Source: JBGPQJ01 sp963709295 (GTDB lineage Bacteria; Chloroflexota; Anaerolineae; Anaerolineales; Villigracilaceae). From it: 64,000 nucleotides of DNA. Numbering within the stretch: position 1 is the stretch's first letter; every line of letters starts with the position of its first letter. The notes beneath the pieces are model-generated. The model saw only the letters and a list, made by a program, of their open reading frames with translations, had not been told where the DNA came from and did no database searches. This document shows positions 25,081 through 36,489 of the stretch, piece after piece. The stretch spans positions 310,001-374,000 of the forward strand of contig CAVPVW010000008.1 of the NCBI GenBank assembly GCA_963709295.1, read 5' to 3'. Both the position numbers and the translations under genes were made by a program.

Positions 25081-25112
25081 CCCCTCTTCAGGATACTGGA
25101 GAGGGGTTTTTA
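25081..25112 (+). terminator. Terminator between convergent genes
   Basis: CCCCTCTTCAG/CTGGAGAGGGG stem with one G-T pair, GATA loop and a TTTTTATTT tail, after the FHA gene. Confidence 0.75.
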
Positions 25113-26531
25113 TTTGGCATTCTCCAGAATGTCCAGCATGACGTTGAGCGCCTGAAGTCTTTGCGCGGTATCCGTGTAATCGCCGGACTGTAACGCAATA
25201 TCCGTTTCGACCAGCAGGTTCTCGAGGTACTTGTTGAGGATACCGTCCGGGCGGCGCAGATAATCCGCGGTGATATTCTTTTGCCGCATGACGGATTCGT
25301 CTGCCAGCCACGCGGTCTGGAAATATGCCGACGGGTCGAACATCTGCTGATAGCGCCGGACAGTATCATAGAATTGGACGGACAATCGCACATCCTCGAT
25401 GTGCGCCAGGTCCACCGGCTGGGCTTGCAGGTGCGCGAGGAAATCTTCCTCCAGCTGGTCCAGAGTCAACCCAAAGTGACTTAGGAGCGCCAGATCAATC
25501 GCATCAGATTGAAGGCCGCTGGGGGCAGGATGAATATCGCGATAGAAAGCATTGAAGGCATCCCAACCATAAGTTTCTACCAAATACTGCACCAGCGCGC
25601 CGGCCTCCAGGTAACCGATTTCATGCTGGGAGGGGTAAAAGAGATCCGCCAGCGGGCGCAGGGGGATGTACCAGTTCAGGCTGAGCAGCGCCGCCGCACG
25701 CGGGATGAGCGGCTCGGGTTTGAAGTGCCCCCCAGCCAGGTAGACTGCCAACCCTTCCAGAAAAATGGTGGGGCGCAGGTCGCCGCCCAGAGCACGATCC
25801 AGCCAGTGAACCAATTCATGCTTGAATACCATATCGAACGTACTGCCGGCATAATTGCGGTCGAGATAGGAAACATAGATCGCGCCATTGGTGAAACCCC
25901 CATGCCCGAGCGTGCGCGACATGATCACCACAGGGATTTTCTCTTTCTCAGGTCCGGGCATCAACAGGGAGAGGTTATCAGCGATGGCATCCGCGGTCTC
26001 TCCCAATGCTTCAATATCCCGGGCTGCGTCAGTCCCCGAGATGTAATTGATTGTGCAACAACGCGTGACAACCGATTCCCAGCGAGCCTCCCGCTCAGGG
26101 ACAGGGAGAGCATTTCGGGGGTACAGGTGGATCGCTTGCTGCCAAGAGGGACCATCTGGAGTGACGGAAAAGGAAAGCAAGTGGACGCCCGGTTCTAGCA
26201 TGGACGTATCCCATGCCCACCAGAGCGTCGCCTGCTGGCGTCCGGCAATCCCATAGGGGTTGAAACCCGCCGTGCCGATCAACTGCTCGCCAAGCCGGAC
26301 CTCAACTTTCTTCTCATGCGTATCAAAATCGGTCGGGGTGATGACTTCAAAGCTGACCTGGTCGCCCACGTAGAGCGGTCCATCCGGGTGGACATGCAGG
26401 CGGAATTGCGGGTCGGGAGTGGGTGACGGGACCGGCGAAAGAGTCGGTGCAAACGTTTCAACGGCAGCATCCCCGGCAGGGGTGCACGCAGCCAACAGGA
26501 TAAAGGTCAGAACCAGCACGAGACGGCGCAT
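25110..26531 (-). CDS. Lipoprotein with gluzincin (peptidase MA-like) metalloprotease domain
   Basis: A 473-residue exported protein. The signal peptide ends in a lipobox, 'FILLAACTPAG', so it should be lipid-anchored. A beta-rich N-terminal region (about 50-150) precedes the catalytic part. The zinc motif 'FKHELVHWLDRALG' (HExxH) is followed about 20 residues later by 'FLEGLAVYLAG', the third-ligand Glu region of gluzincins of the peptidase-MA type. The C-terminal third is helical. It is likely an envelope protease acting outside the membrane; substrate unknown. Confidence 0.8.
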   Translation of the reverse strand: MRRLVLVLTFILLAACTPAGDAAVETFAPTLSPVPSPTPDPQFRLHVHPDGPLYVGDQVSFEVITPTDFDTHEKKVEVRLGEQLIGTAGFNPYGIAGRQQATLWWAWDTSMLEPGVHLLSFSVTPDGPSWQQAIHLYPRNALPVPEREARWESVVTRCCTINYISGTDAARDIEALGETADAIADNLSLLMPGPEKEKIPVVIMSRTLGHGGFTNGAIYVSYLDRNYAGSTFDMVFKHELVHWLDRALGGDLRPTIFLEGLAVYLAGGHFKPEPLIPRAAALLSLNWYIPLRPLADLFYPSQHEIGYLEAGALVQYLVETYGWDAFNAFYRDIHPAPSGLQSDAIDLALLSHFGLTLDQLEEDFLAHLQAQPVDLAHIEDVRLSVQFYDTVRRYQQMFDPSAYFQTAWLADESVMRQKNITADYLRRPDGILNKYLENLLVETDIALQSGDYTDTAQRLQALNVMLDILENAK

Positions 26532-26594
26532 GGGCGCAATTATACTAGTTGTAAAATATGAGATGTACCGCTAGAATGTAAGCTGAGAGGACAA

Positions 26595-27803
26595 ATGGAC
26601 CAAAGCATAAAACCTGCTTCGCCAAAGTGGGGCAGGACCACGAAAATTATTGTGGCGGTGAGCCTGCTCGCTCTAACAGTAGCGGTCATTATCCGTTTTC
26701 AGGAGCTCTTCCCGCCGCTGATCATGGCACTCATTATTGCCTATCTCTTTTACCCGGCCGCATCCTTTCTGGAACGGCGGGCGCGCATGCCATGGGGGCT
26801 CTCGGTTACGCTGATTTACCTGGTGCTTGCGCTGATCATCGTTGGCTTGCTGGCGCTGGGGGGATTTGAGATAGTCTCCCAGATCCAGAGCCTCATCGAT
26901 GCGATCGAATCCCTGCTGGACCAGCTCCCGGTGCTTTTGGATTCTCTCAAATTACAAGTCATCGTCATCGGCCCCTACACGTATGACCTGAGCAGCCTCG
27001 GCATCGACCTGAGCGGACTGAGTGACCAGCTCATTAATTCGACGCAAGCCGTATTGAGGCAAACTGGCACGATCATCGGCTCCGTGGCAAGCAGCGCCAT
27101 CAGCACCATCGGCTGGATGCTCTTCATTCTGTTTGTCTCCTACTTCCTGTTGATCGAAAGCGGCGGGTTGCGCGAAAGAATCTTCTCCTACGATTTTCGC
27201 GATTACAACGAGGATGCCAGAAGGTTTACTGAACGGCTGGGCAACATCTGGAATGCCTTCCTGCGCGGGCAGTTGATCATGTTTTTCCTCGCGATCTTCA
27301 TCTACACAATTGTGTTGGGAATTCTGGGTATTCGCTTCGCCTTTGGGCTGGCCTTGATCGCGGGTTTGGCACAATTCCTGCCTTATGTGGGCACGACTAT
27401 CAACTGGATCCTGTTGGGATTGATTGCTTACTTTCAAGATTACAAGCTATTCGGCATGTCCCCCCTAGCGTATACAGCCATGGTGATCATTATCGCCATC
27501 GTCATTGACTACATACTGGATTATGCAGTCTCCACGCGCATCATGTCGCACACGCTGAAGGTTCATTCGGCTGCCATTCTGATTGCAGTAATTGTCGCCG
27601 CGGACTTGCTTGGTCTTCTGGGAGTGGTCATCGCGGCACCAATTCTGGCGACTGTGCAGCTGGCTTACACCTACATCTTCCGCAAGTTGAACGACGAGGA
27701 CCCCTGGCCGCCCGAGGACCACCAAGAGTCCTATTCGCTGCGAAAACAGTTCAAAGACTGGCTGGGCAAGGTACGTCCGCCGCGTAAAAAACCCGCCTCA
27801 TAA
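26595..27803 (+). CDS. AI-2E (PerM/UPF0118) family membrane protein, second copy
   Basis: A 402-residue paralogue of the protein encoded at 22358-23482. It shows N-terminal spans ('IIVAVSLLALTVAVIIRF'), a helical soluble segment (about 90-165) and a C-terminal span set with 'GLAQFLPYVGTTINWILLGL'. The tail is charged ('RPPRKKPAS'). Transport function is likely but its substrate is unknown. It is divergent from the lipoprotein protease gene, with a 63-base shared promoter region. Confidence 0.85.
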   Translation: MDQSIKPASPKWGRTTKIIVAVSLLALTVAVIIRFQELFPPLIMALIIAYLFYPAASFLERRARMPWGLSVTLIYLVLALIIVGLLALGGFEIVSQIQSLIDAIESLLDQLPVLLDSLKLQVIVIGPYTYDLSSLGIDLSGLSDQLINSTQAVLRQTGTIIGSVASSAISTIGWMLFILFVSYFLLIESGGLRERIFSYDFRDYNEDARRFTERLGNIWNAFLRGQLIMFFLAIFIYTIVLGILGIRFAFGLALIAGLAQFLPYVGTTINWILLGLIAYFQDYKLFGMSPLAYTAMVIIIAIVIDYILDYAVSTRIMSHTLKVHSAAILIAVIVAADLLGLLGVVIAAPILATVQLAYTYIFRKLNDEDPWPPEDHQESYSLRKQFKDWLGKVRPPRKKPAS

Positions 27804-27853
27804 ACCGGCGAGCTGTGATTTATAATCTGTCCATTCACCCCAAAGGAGGACAC

Positions 27854-28039
27854 ATGTCCAAGAACGCACCTGAACCCAAGACCGATACACTGGCTGAAAC
27901 CGAGAACTATCTGGTTTGGAGCGCTGAAGAACCGGACGGCGAGACAACCTATCATGTTGAGCTTGGAAACCTGACCGTTCATTTCTTCCGTGAGGAGTGG
28001 GACGAATTCCTCACCCTGGTGCGGTCGCTGGGCAAGTAA
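27854..28039 (+). CDS. Small conserved-looking acidic protein, unknown function
   Basis: A 61-residue protein from ATG 27854, chosen because AAAGGAGGA sits five bases upstream. The core 'NYLVWSAEEPDGETTYHVEL' with 'GNLTVHFFREEWDEFLTLV' suggests a small beta-beta-alpha fold. No family recognised. TATAAT at about 27823 and a terminator at 28051 make it a single-gene transcript. Confidence 0.65.
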   Translation: MSKNAPEPKTDTLAETENYLVWSAEEPDGETTYHVELGNLTVHFFREEWDEFLTLVRSLGK

Positions 28040-28050
28040 ACACGCAACGG

Positions 28051-28084
28051 AAAGGGGCGCAGAAACCTGCGCCCCTTTATAATT
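28051..28084 (+). terminator. Terminator after the small acidic protein
   Basis: AAAGGGGCGCAG/CTGCGCCCCTTT 12-bp stem with AAAC loop, followed by ATAATTCTT. The next gene's ATG is at 28088. Confidence 0.85.
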
Positions 28085-28087
28085 CTT

Positions 28088-29077
28088 ATGCCAAATTCAA
28101 TTGTTGACATTCCTGGGATCGAAGCCGGTCATGCCACGGACCTGGAGGCACTGACCGGCTGTACTGTTATCCTGTGCCGGAAAGGCGCGACCGGCGGTGT
28201 GGACGTGCGCGGAGGCGCACCCGGCACCCGGGAGACCGACCTGCTTAACCCGCTCAACCTGGTTGAGAAGGTGCATGCCATCGTGCTGGCAGGCGGATCT
28301 GCCTATGGGTTGGATGCCGCCAGCGGGGTGATGCGCTACCTCGAGGAACAAGGCATCGGCTTCGACACGGGTGCAGCGAAAGTCCCCATCGTCCCTGCTG
28401 CGATTCTATACGACCTCGCCCTCGGCAGCGCCAAAGTCCGCCCGGATGCGGAGATGGGATATCGCGCTGCAGAATCCGCTTCGGCCGAGTCATGCCCGGA
28501 GGGGAACGTCGGCGCGGGGACAGGCGCCACGGTGGGGAAAATCTTCGGGATGAAAAGTGCGATGAAGAGCGGATTGGGATCGTCCTGCGTGGACGCGGGC
28601 GGCGGTGTCCTGGTCGGCGCGCTGGTGGCGGTCAATGCCTTTGGGGATGTGGTCGATCCGCATACCGGCAGCATCCTCGCCGGCGCGCGGTCAACACAAC
28701 TTGGCCCGCTTCATCTCGGAGCGCAGGGATATTTTGCAAACACGCTTGAAACCATGCGCACCTTCACGGGGCGAACCGTGATGGGGTTCGCAACAAAATC
28801 CAACACGGTCATCGGTGTGGTGGCAACCAACGCGCATTTGGAAAAAGCCGGGGCAGCCAAGGTTGCCCAGATGGCGCACGACGGACTGGCAAGGGTCATC
28901 CGCCCGGCTCATACCATGCTGGACGGCGACACGATCTTCGCCCTCTCCACCGGAAATAAAAACGCCGACGTGACGACGGTCGGCGCATTTGCAGCAGAAG
29001 CGATGGCGGAAGCAATCCTCAGGGCGGTGCAGGCGGCGGAGTCTGCCGGAGGCCTGCCGGGATTGAAGACCGGCTAG
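28088..29077 (+). CDS. P1 (S58) family peptidase, DmpA/NylC-like
   Basis: A 329-residue Ntn-hydrolase-like protein. It starts with the conserved 'VDIPGIEAGHATD', has 'LAGGSAYGLDAASGV' and 'NVGAGTGATVGKI', and the self-cleavage region 'SNTVIGVVATNAHL', where Thr aligns with the nucleophile of the family. Members cleave into alpha and beta chains and act as aminopeptidases or amide hydrolases. Length is typical. The convergent GNAT gene ends one base away, with no room for a separate terminator. Confidence 0.88.
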   Translation: MPNSIVDIPGIEAGHATDLEALTGCTVILCRKGATGGVDVRGGAPGTRETDLLNPLNLVEKVHAIVLAGGSAYGLDAASGVMRYLEEQGIGFDTGAAKVPIVPAAILYDLALGSAKVRPDAEMGYRAAESASAESCPEGNVGAGTGATVGKIFGMKSAMKSGLGSSCVDAGGGVLVGALVAVNAFGDVVDPHTGSILAGARSTQLGPLHLGAQGYFANTLETMRTFTGRTVMGFATKSNTVIGVVATNAHLEKAGAAKVAQMAHDGLARVIRPAHTMLDGDTIFALSTGNKNADVTTVGAFAAEAMAEAILRAVQAAESAGGLPGLKTG

Positions 29078-29078
29078 G

Positions 29079-30050
29079 TCATTCCGCTTTCATCCAGAGC
29101 AGCGTGCGATGCAGCACAAACCCTGCTGCGCAGATGGCCTCCTCCGATTGATGGGCAGGATATTCCAATAGAAGGCTCCGGCGCAAATCCATGGAAGAGC
29201 GGATTCGCACCAGCATGGCATGCAGGGCATCATTGGCATCGTTAGAAGCGGAGGCCACCCACAGCGTATCCACGCGATCTTTGCCATAGACCACCGAACC
29301 AGCCGATCGCATCTCACCTGCGCGCCAGGCGGTCCAGTTGTCCACGCTGACGTCAGCCAGGAAATTCCCGAGGGTGTTCGCCAGCCCGGGCTTCAGGACG
29401 TTCCAGAAATTCGAATAATACCAACCGATTCCCTGAGGGTGGAGGCGCTCGAGCCAGACATTTTGCTCCGCCCAGTCCGCTGAGCGGCGGGACCGGATCT
29501 GCGTGCCTTGCGAAGCCTGCAGGATGGGAGCGCTGGACGAAGAATGATAAGTGGTGCGCCGGTAGTGTTCGCGAAAGCCAAGGTCCTCGTAGAGGGTGAT
29601 CGCGCCGGGATTGTCCTCGCGCACGTGCAGCCAGATCTCATCGGCATACTTCTCGCGGGCATGTTTCATGGCCTTGTCCGTCAGCATCCTGCCGATGCCC
29701 CGGCGCCGGTAGTCGGGGTGGGTGGCCACATTGGCAATTAGAAAGACGCGCTTGTTTCGCCGGTTGTAGGGAATCAGGCTGACGTTGCCGATGATGCGCC
29801 CGTTGTCCTCCCAGACGTAGCCGGTGAGCGGGAGGGAGATCGAATCAGAGGCCTTGCTCGCCCAGCGCATGAAGGCCGAGTCCGCCGCGGATCGGCGCAT
29901 GTCCTGCAGGTAGCGTTTGCCGTCACGGTCCATCGTGCTTTTGAAGCACAATTCGACCAGGTCGGCGACGGCGGACAGGTCGCGCATGGGATTCAGGGAG
30001 CGGATTCGGCCGGGTGTATCGGGGGAAACTGCCAGTGCGGAAGCGGTCAT
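29079..30050 (-). CDS. GNAT family N-acetyltransferase
   Basis: About 323 residues from ATG 30050 (MTASALAVSPD); an upstream in-frame extension is not supported. The acetyl-CoA-binding segment 'ATHPDYRRRGIGRMLTDKAM' (motif A) and 'LYEDLGFREHYRR' place a GNAT domain at about 20-180. The C-terminal half (about 180-323) is probably a second, degenerate GNAT-like fold. Acceptor unknown. Confidence 0.85.
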   Translation of the reverse strand: MTASALAVSPDTPGRIRSLNPMRDLSAVADLVELCFKSTMDRDGKRYLQDMRRSAADSAFMRWASKASDSISLPLTGYVWEDNGRIIGNVSLIPYNRRNKRVFLIANVATHPDYRRRGIGRMLTDKAMKHAREKYADEIWLHVREDNPGAITLYEDLGFREHYRRTTYHSSSSAPILQASQGTQIRSRRSADWAEQNVWLERLHPQGIGWYYSNFWNVLKPGLANTLGNFLADVSVDNWTAWRAGEMRSAGSVVYGKDRVDTLWVASASNDANDALHAMLVRIRSSMDLRRSLLLEYPAHQSEEAICAAGFVLHRTLLWMKAE

Positions 30051-30242
30051 TTTGTGGATATTATAGCAGGTAGGCCGGGTAACCAACCTTTGCTGATGGC
30101 AATCACGGGTAAAATTATATTCATACACTTCTCTAACACATCTCTTTCGGTCTGAAGGACGGGGCTTTGCTATAATCGCTACAATCATGAATGGAAATTA
30201 TACAGGTGCGTTTTTCCGCGCCTGACGAGAGGAACACCGCCT

Positions 30243-32672
<2,430 letters not shown>

Positions 32673-32686
32673 ACTGGCATCTCATC

Positions 32687-32721
32687 CGGGGCGGGACGAA
32701 ACACCCGCCCCGTTGATTTTT
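32687..32721 (+). terminator. Terminator after clpC
   Basis: CGGGGCGGG/CCCGCCCCG 9-bp stem with an 8-nt loop, followed by TTGATTTTT. Confidence 0.88.
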
Positions 32722-32722
32722 C

Positions 32723-33460
32723 ATGAAGAAAATCCCGTTTATAAAAATACTGATCATCCTGCTGGGAATCTGGCTGGCATTTTCCACCACCGTTGTTCTA
32801 TTCATTGCCCTGACCGCGATGGGACCCAACAGCCGCGCCGTCATCATGATGGGCGCCGGGTTGATCATCCTGTGGGTCGCGCTGGGCGGGACTTTGATGT
32901 TTGTTTTTCGAAAACGCATCCGGCAGGTTGTGCTGGGCATGCGCGGGGATTGGCGAGTCAAGTTCGTGCTCTTCGCCACGCTACTCGCCCTGCTCGAGGA
33001 GGCGGTGACTGTCAGTATGACCAACCTCGCACCGCTTTTCGGTGTCCCGGTCGGAGCGGCATACATCACCGCCTCGGCCAATTATCTCGACGTGGTCGCG
33101 CTGCACAGCGTGGTCGTCTTTATTCCCATGTTCATCGGCTGGGCATTCCTCCTCAACCGCTGGGATTTCACTCCCGCACAAGTATTCTTACTGTTCGGGT
33201 TGACCGGCACCCTGGCGGAGGTCAGCTTCGGCGGCGTGGGGCAATTCGCCCAGATCGCCATGTGGACGTTTGTCTACGGGCTGATGGTCTTCCTGCCGGC
33301 GTATTGCATCCCTGCGGAGCGCGGCGCACGTCCTCTTCGTTGGTGGCATTTTCCGTTGGCAGTGGTCCTGCCGATCGTTTTTTCAATTCCGGTGGCGGTG
33401 GTCGTCGGGACTCTGCACCCCATCCCCATCCATTTTCCCCCGATCACTCCTAATTCCTAA
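32723..33460 (+). CDS. Multi-pass membrane protein of unknown function
   Basis: A 245-residue protein with about seven hydrophobic spans and no recognised catalytic motif. A charged 'RKRIRQVVLGMRGDWRVK' loop follows the second span, and 'ALLEEAVTVSMTNLAPLFG' carries two adjacent glutamates within a membrane region. That is loosely reminiscent of CAAX-type membrane proteases, but the other motifs are absent. The clpC terminator ends just before it, so it is likely a separate transcript. Confidence 0.65.
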   Translation: MKKIPFIKILIILLGIWLAFSTTVVLFIALTAMGPNSRAVIMMGAGLIILWVALGGTLMFVFRKRIRQVVLGMRGDWRVKFVLFATLLALLEEAVTVSMTNLAPLFGVPVGAAYITASANYLDVVALHSVVVFIPMFIGWAFLLNRWDFTPAQVFLLFGLTGTLAEVSFGGVGQFAQIAMWTFVYGLMVFLPAYCIPAERGARPLRWWHFPLAVVLPIVFSIPVAVVVGTLHPIPIHFPPITPNS

Positions 33461-33533
33461 TTAATCTATTTAGAGGGCATTTCTCTTGAATTAGGGGTAA
33501 AATGGCGCATTGCATTTTCTAGGAGAATAAAAC

Positions 33534-35571
33534 ATGGAAGAACAACCCAAGAGCTTCTTTTCAAATCCTGTAGTGATCATTATTGCCGTGGCCCTCGTAG
33601 TGCTGTGTTGCTGTGTCCTCATTGTAGGCGCAGGCGGCGTTGCAGTGTATGAGTATGGCAAGCAAGTCGCGACCTCGATGCCCGAAATCCCCGGCTTCGA
33701 ACTGGACTCCCCCACTCCCGTGGCTCCTGCGGAGGTGACGCGCACACCGTCCGACCAGATCTCCTCGGAAACGCTGGATACGCTGCGCAATTCGATCGTA
33801 CCGGTCAATGACCTGCGCGAACTAGCCTGCCGTTTCTATGGCAAATGCAGTATCCCCGAGACCTACCCCTCCGGACCTTTCCAAGTGGGCGACTCGCAGA
33901 CCTTCTGGGCGACCAACACCGACAACAACGAGAACTTCCAGGTGAATGCCACCCTTGAATACCTGACCGACCACGCCTATTTCTGGGTGGAGGACGGTGT
34001 GCGTGTGGATCAGGGTGAGGTGCGTGCGCTTCTGGACGCCTTCGAGACTGAAATGTACCCCACCAACCGCGCCTTTTTCGGAAGCGAATGGTCCCCCGGC
34101 GTGGATGAAGACCCGCATATTTACATCCTCTATACCACCGGAATCGGCAGTGGCATCGCCGGATATTACTCCTCGAACGATGAATTCCACCCCGACGCTA
34201 ACGAATTCTCCAATGCACACGAGATGTTCGTGTTCAACGCGGACAACACCTTCCTTGACGATGAATTCACCTACGGCGTCCTTGCGCATGAATTTCAGCA
34301 CATGATCCATTGGAAGCAGGATCGCAATGAAACCTCATGGCTGAATGAAGGCTCCTCGGAACTTGCCGGTTTTCTCAACGGTTACGGCGGAGGTGGGTTT
34401 GACTATGCCTTCATCGGAGACCCGGACCTGCAGCTTAACGACTGGCCGAACGACTCCAATGCCACAACCCCGCACTACGGCGCGAGCTTCATGTTCATGA
34501 CTTATTTCCTTGACCGGTTTGGTGAGGAGGCTACGAAAGCCCTCATCAACCATGCCGCCAACGGCATGGACAGTGTCGACCAGACCCTGAGCGAAATCGA
34601 CGCCCGCCATCCCTTCACCGGCGAGCCCCTCAACGCGGATGATGTCTTCCAGGATTGGACCATTGCCAACTACCTGATGGATGGCTCCGTCGAAGACGGG
34701 CGCTTCTATTACCATAATTATCCCGGCGCGCCACAGGCTTATGAAACCGAGACGCTCGCCTGCCCGCAGGATCAAATCAACCGTTCCGTGTCTCAATATG
34801 GCGCGGATTACATCGCCCTGGGCTGTAACCCCGGGCAGTACAACCTCCATTTTGAAGGCGCCACAGCCACCGGCCTGCTGCCGGCAGATGCCTTTTCGGG
34901 CAGGATGTCCTTCTGGTCCAACAAGGGCGACGAATCGGACATGACCCTCACCCGCGAGTTCGACTTCACCGGTGTCAGCGGGCCGATCGAGATGACCTAC
35001 CAGACCTGGTACGACCTCGAGGCGGATTACGATTATGCCTATGTGCTCGCCTCCACCGATGGCCAGACCTGGCAAATCCTCAACACGCCCTCCTGCACCA
35101 TGGAGGATCCGTCCGGGAATTCCTACGGCTGCGGCTATAATGCCTTGAGCGGCGGCGGAAGCAGCGCGCAGTGGATCCAGGAATCGGTGGACCTCTCCCC
35201 CTACGCCGGGCAGAAGGTACAGGTACGCTTCGAGTATGTAACCGATGCTGCTGTGAACGGAGAAGGGCTGCAAGTGGATGACATTTCTGTGCCGGCAGTA
35301 GATTATTTCACTGATTTCGAAAGCGACAACGGCGGCTGGGAACCGGCAGGGTTTGCCCGGGTCGAGAACATCCTTCCACAGGCCTTCCGCCTGACATTGA
35401 TCGTCAAGCGGACAAATGGCGAGACCACCGTTACTCCCGTGAGCCTGGACTCTGGAAAATAGCACGGATCTCCCGCTTGACCTGCAGAGCGGCGATCAGG
35501 CAGTTCTGGTGGTGAGCGGCACGACCCGCTTCACCCGCGAACCTGCTGTCTATTCACTGGAGGTGAAATAA
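33534..35571 (+). CDS. Membrane-anchored M6-like metalloprotease with C-terminal beta domains (frame broken near its end)
   Basis: An N-terminal anchor ('VVIIIAVALVVLCCCVLIVG', about 13-32) precedes a large extracellular part. The zinc motif 'LAHEFQHMIHWKQD' with 'WLNEGSSELAGFLNG' downstream resembles immune-inhibitor-A/hyicolysin-type proteases. A beta-sandwich region (about 455-640) binds or folds like MAM/immunoglobulin domains. The open frame stops at 35462 after 'VSLDSGK'. Removing one A from the AAAA at 35456-35459 continues as 'GNSTDLPLDLQSGDQAVLVV' to 'YSLEVK', ending at 35571, where the TAA overlaps the cupin ATG. The frameshift is thus probably an error or a recent break. Confidence 0.8.
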
Positions 35572-35894
35572 TGACCACGGCCCCCACATCCGAAGTATTG
35601 TCCGTTTCCGACCTGATCGCCTACCAGGAAGGCGCCGTCGTCAGCCGGCAGATCGTCAAGGCGGAGTCGGGGAACGTCACCCTCTTTGCGTTTGACCTCG
35701 GCCAGGAATTAAGCGAGCACACGGCGCCGTTCGACGCGCTGGTCCATGTGCTGGATGGCGAAGTGGAGGTCCGCATCTCGGGGAAACCTTACACACTCAA
35801 AGCCGGTGAAGCGATCATCATGCCGGCCAATGAGCCGCATGCGCTCAAGGCGCTGACCAGGTTCAAAATGCTCCTGACCATGATCAGGGCATAA
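35571..35894 (+). CDS. Cupin domain protein
   Basis: A 107-residue single-domain cupin. The first cupin motif region is 'LSEHTAPFDALVHVLDGEVE' and the second 'GEAIIMPANEPHALKAL', each offering metal-ligand His/Glu positions. These small proteins bind a metal and often act as sensors or isomerase-like enzymes. Its ATG overlaps the stop of the restored protease frame (TAATG), suggesting coupling. Function unknown. Confidence 0.85.
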   Translation: MTTAPTSEVLSVSDLIAYQEGAVVSRQIVKAESGNVTLFAFDLGQELSEHTAPFDALVHVLDGEVEVRISGKPYTLKAGEAIIMPANEPHALKALTRFKMLLTMIRA

Positions 35895-35913
35895 GAGTTT
35901 CTGAATTAAATCA

Positions 35914-35950
35914 AGAGACGGCAGCTCAATCACTGCCGTCTCTTTTGCTT
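35914..35950. terminator. Bidirectional terminator between cupin and TPR genes
   Basis: AAGAGACGGCAG/CTGCCGTCTCTT 12-bp stem with an 8-nt loop; the plus strand continues TTTTGCTTT. It serves convergent genes. Confidence 0.8.
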
Positions 35951-35958
35951 TATCATCC

Positions 35959-36445
35959 TTATCCCCAGATGTTATTCCACTCTCCGCCTTTTAACTCAGC
36001 AAAGAAAAGATCCCGGTCTTCCTTTTCGGGTATCTCCTCCCCGGCTTGCTGCGCGGATTTGAGATAAAGCTTCGCCTCGATCACATTGCCTGTCAGCGCA
36101 TGAGCGCGCGCCATGCACTCAAAGGCAAAGGCCTGGTCGAACTTCTCCAACTCCTCCAGGTGCTCTTCGGTCAATTCGAGTGTCCGGCGCGCATAGAGCA
36201 GCGCCAGCTCGGCGTCGCCCAGCACGGAGTACACGCGCGAGAGCAGCCAGACTCCCGCGCTGATAGTGGACAGCCGTCCCCGCCACGCGCCAGTGGGCCA
36301 GCGAGGTGTGGGCATAATCCGCCAGGCATTCGTTTTCGACAGGGGTGCGGTTAATTTTATCGAGCAGCTCCCATGTCTTGCCGTGGTATTGAACGGCAAA
36401 AAATCGGTGCACATCGGCTTCGGAATATTGCTTTTCATCCGGCAT
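35959..36445 (-). pseudogene. TPR-like helical protein, frame broken in the middle
   Basis: The first half from ATG 36445 reads MPDEKQYSEADVHRFFAVQY through 'TSLAHWRVAGT'. The second half continues in another frame as 'ISAGVWLLSRVYSVLGDAEL' to 'KGGEWNNIWG'. Dropping one base around 36273-36284 (within GGGGACGGCTG) joins them as 'AGTLSTISAGVW', giving ~161 residues with helical TPR-like repeats ('ALLYARRTLELTEEHLEELE'). It is the last gene of the 2-oxoacid dehydrogenase operon. Small TPR proteins of this kind are of unknown function. Assembly error is as likely as real decay. Confidence 0.65.
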
Positions 36446-36489
36446 ATGGTTCTCCCTTGGCTGTGGTTTCCCGATTTAGCAGAAGCCGA

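Noticed and set aside
34335..35465. A 376-residue minus-strand frame under the secreted protease
   Set aside because: Antisense shadow; no start signal, no domain.
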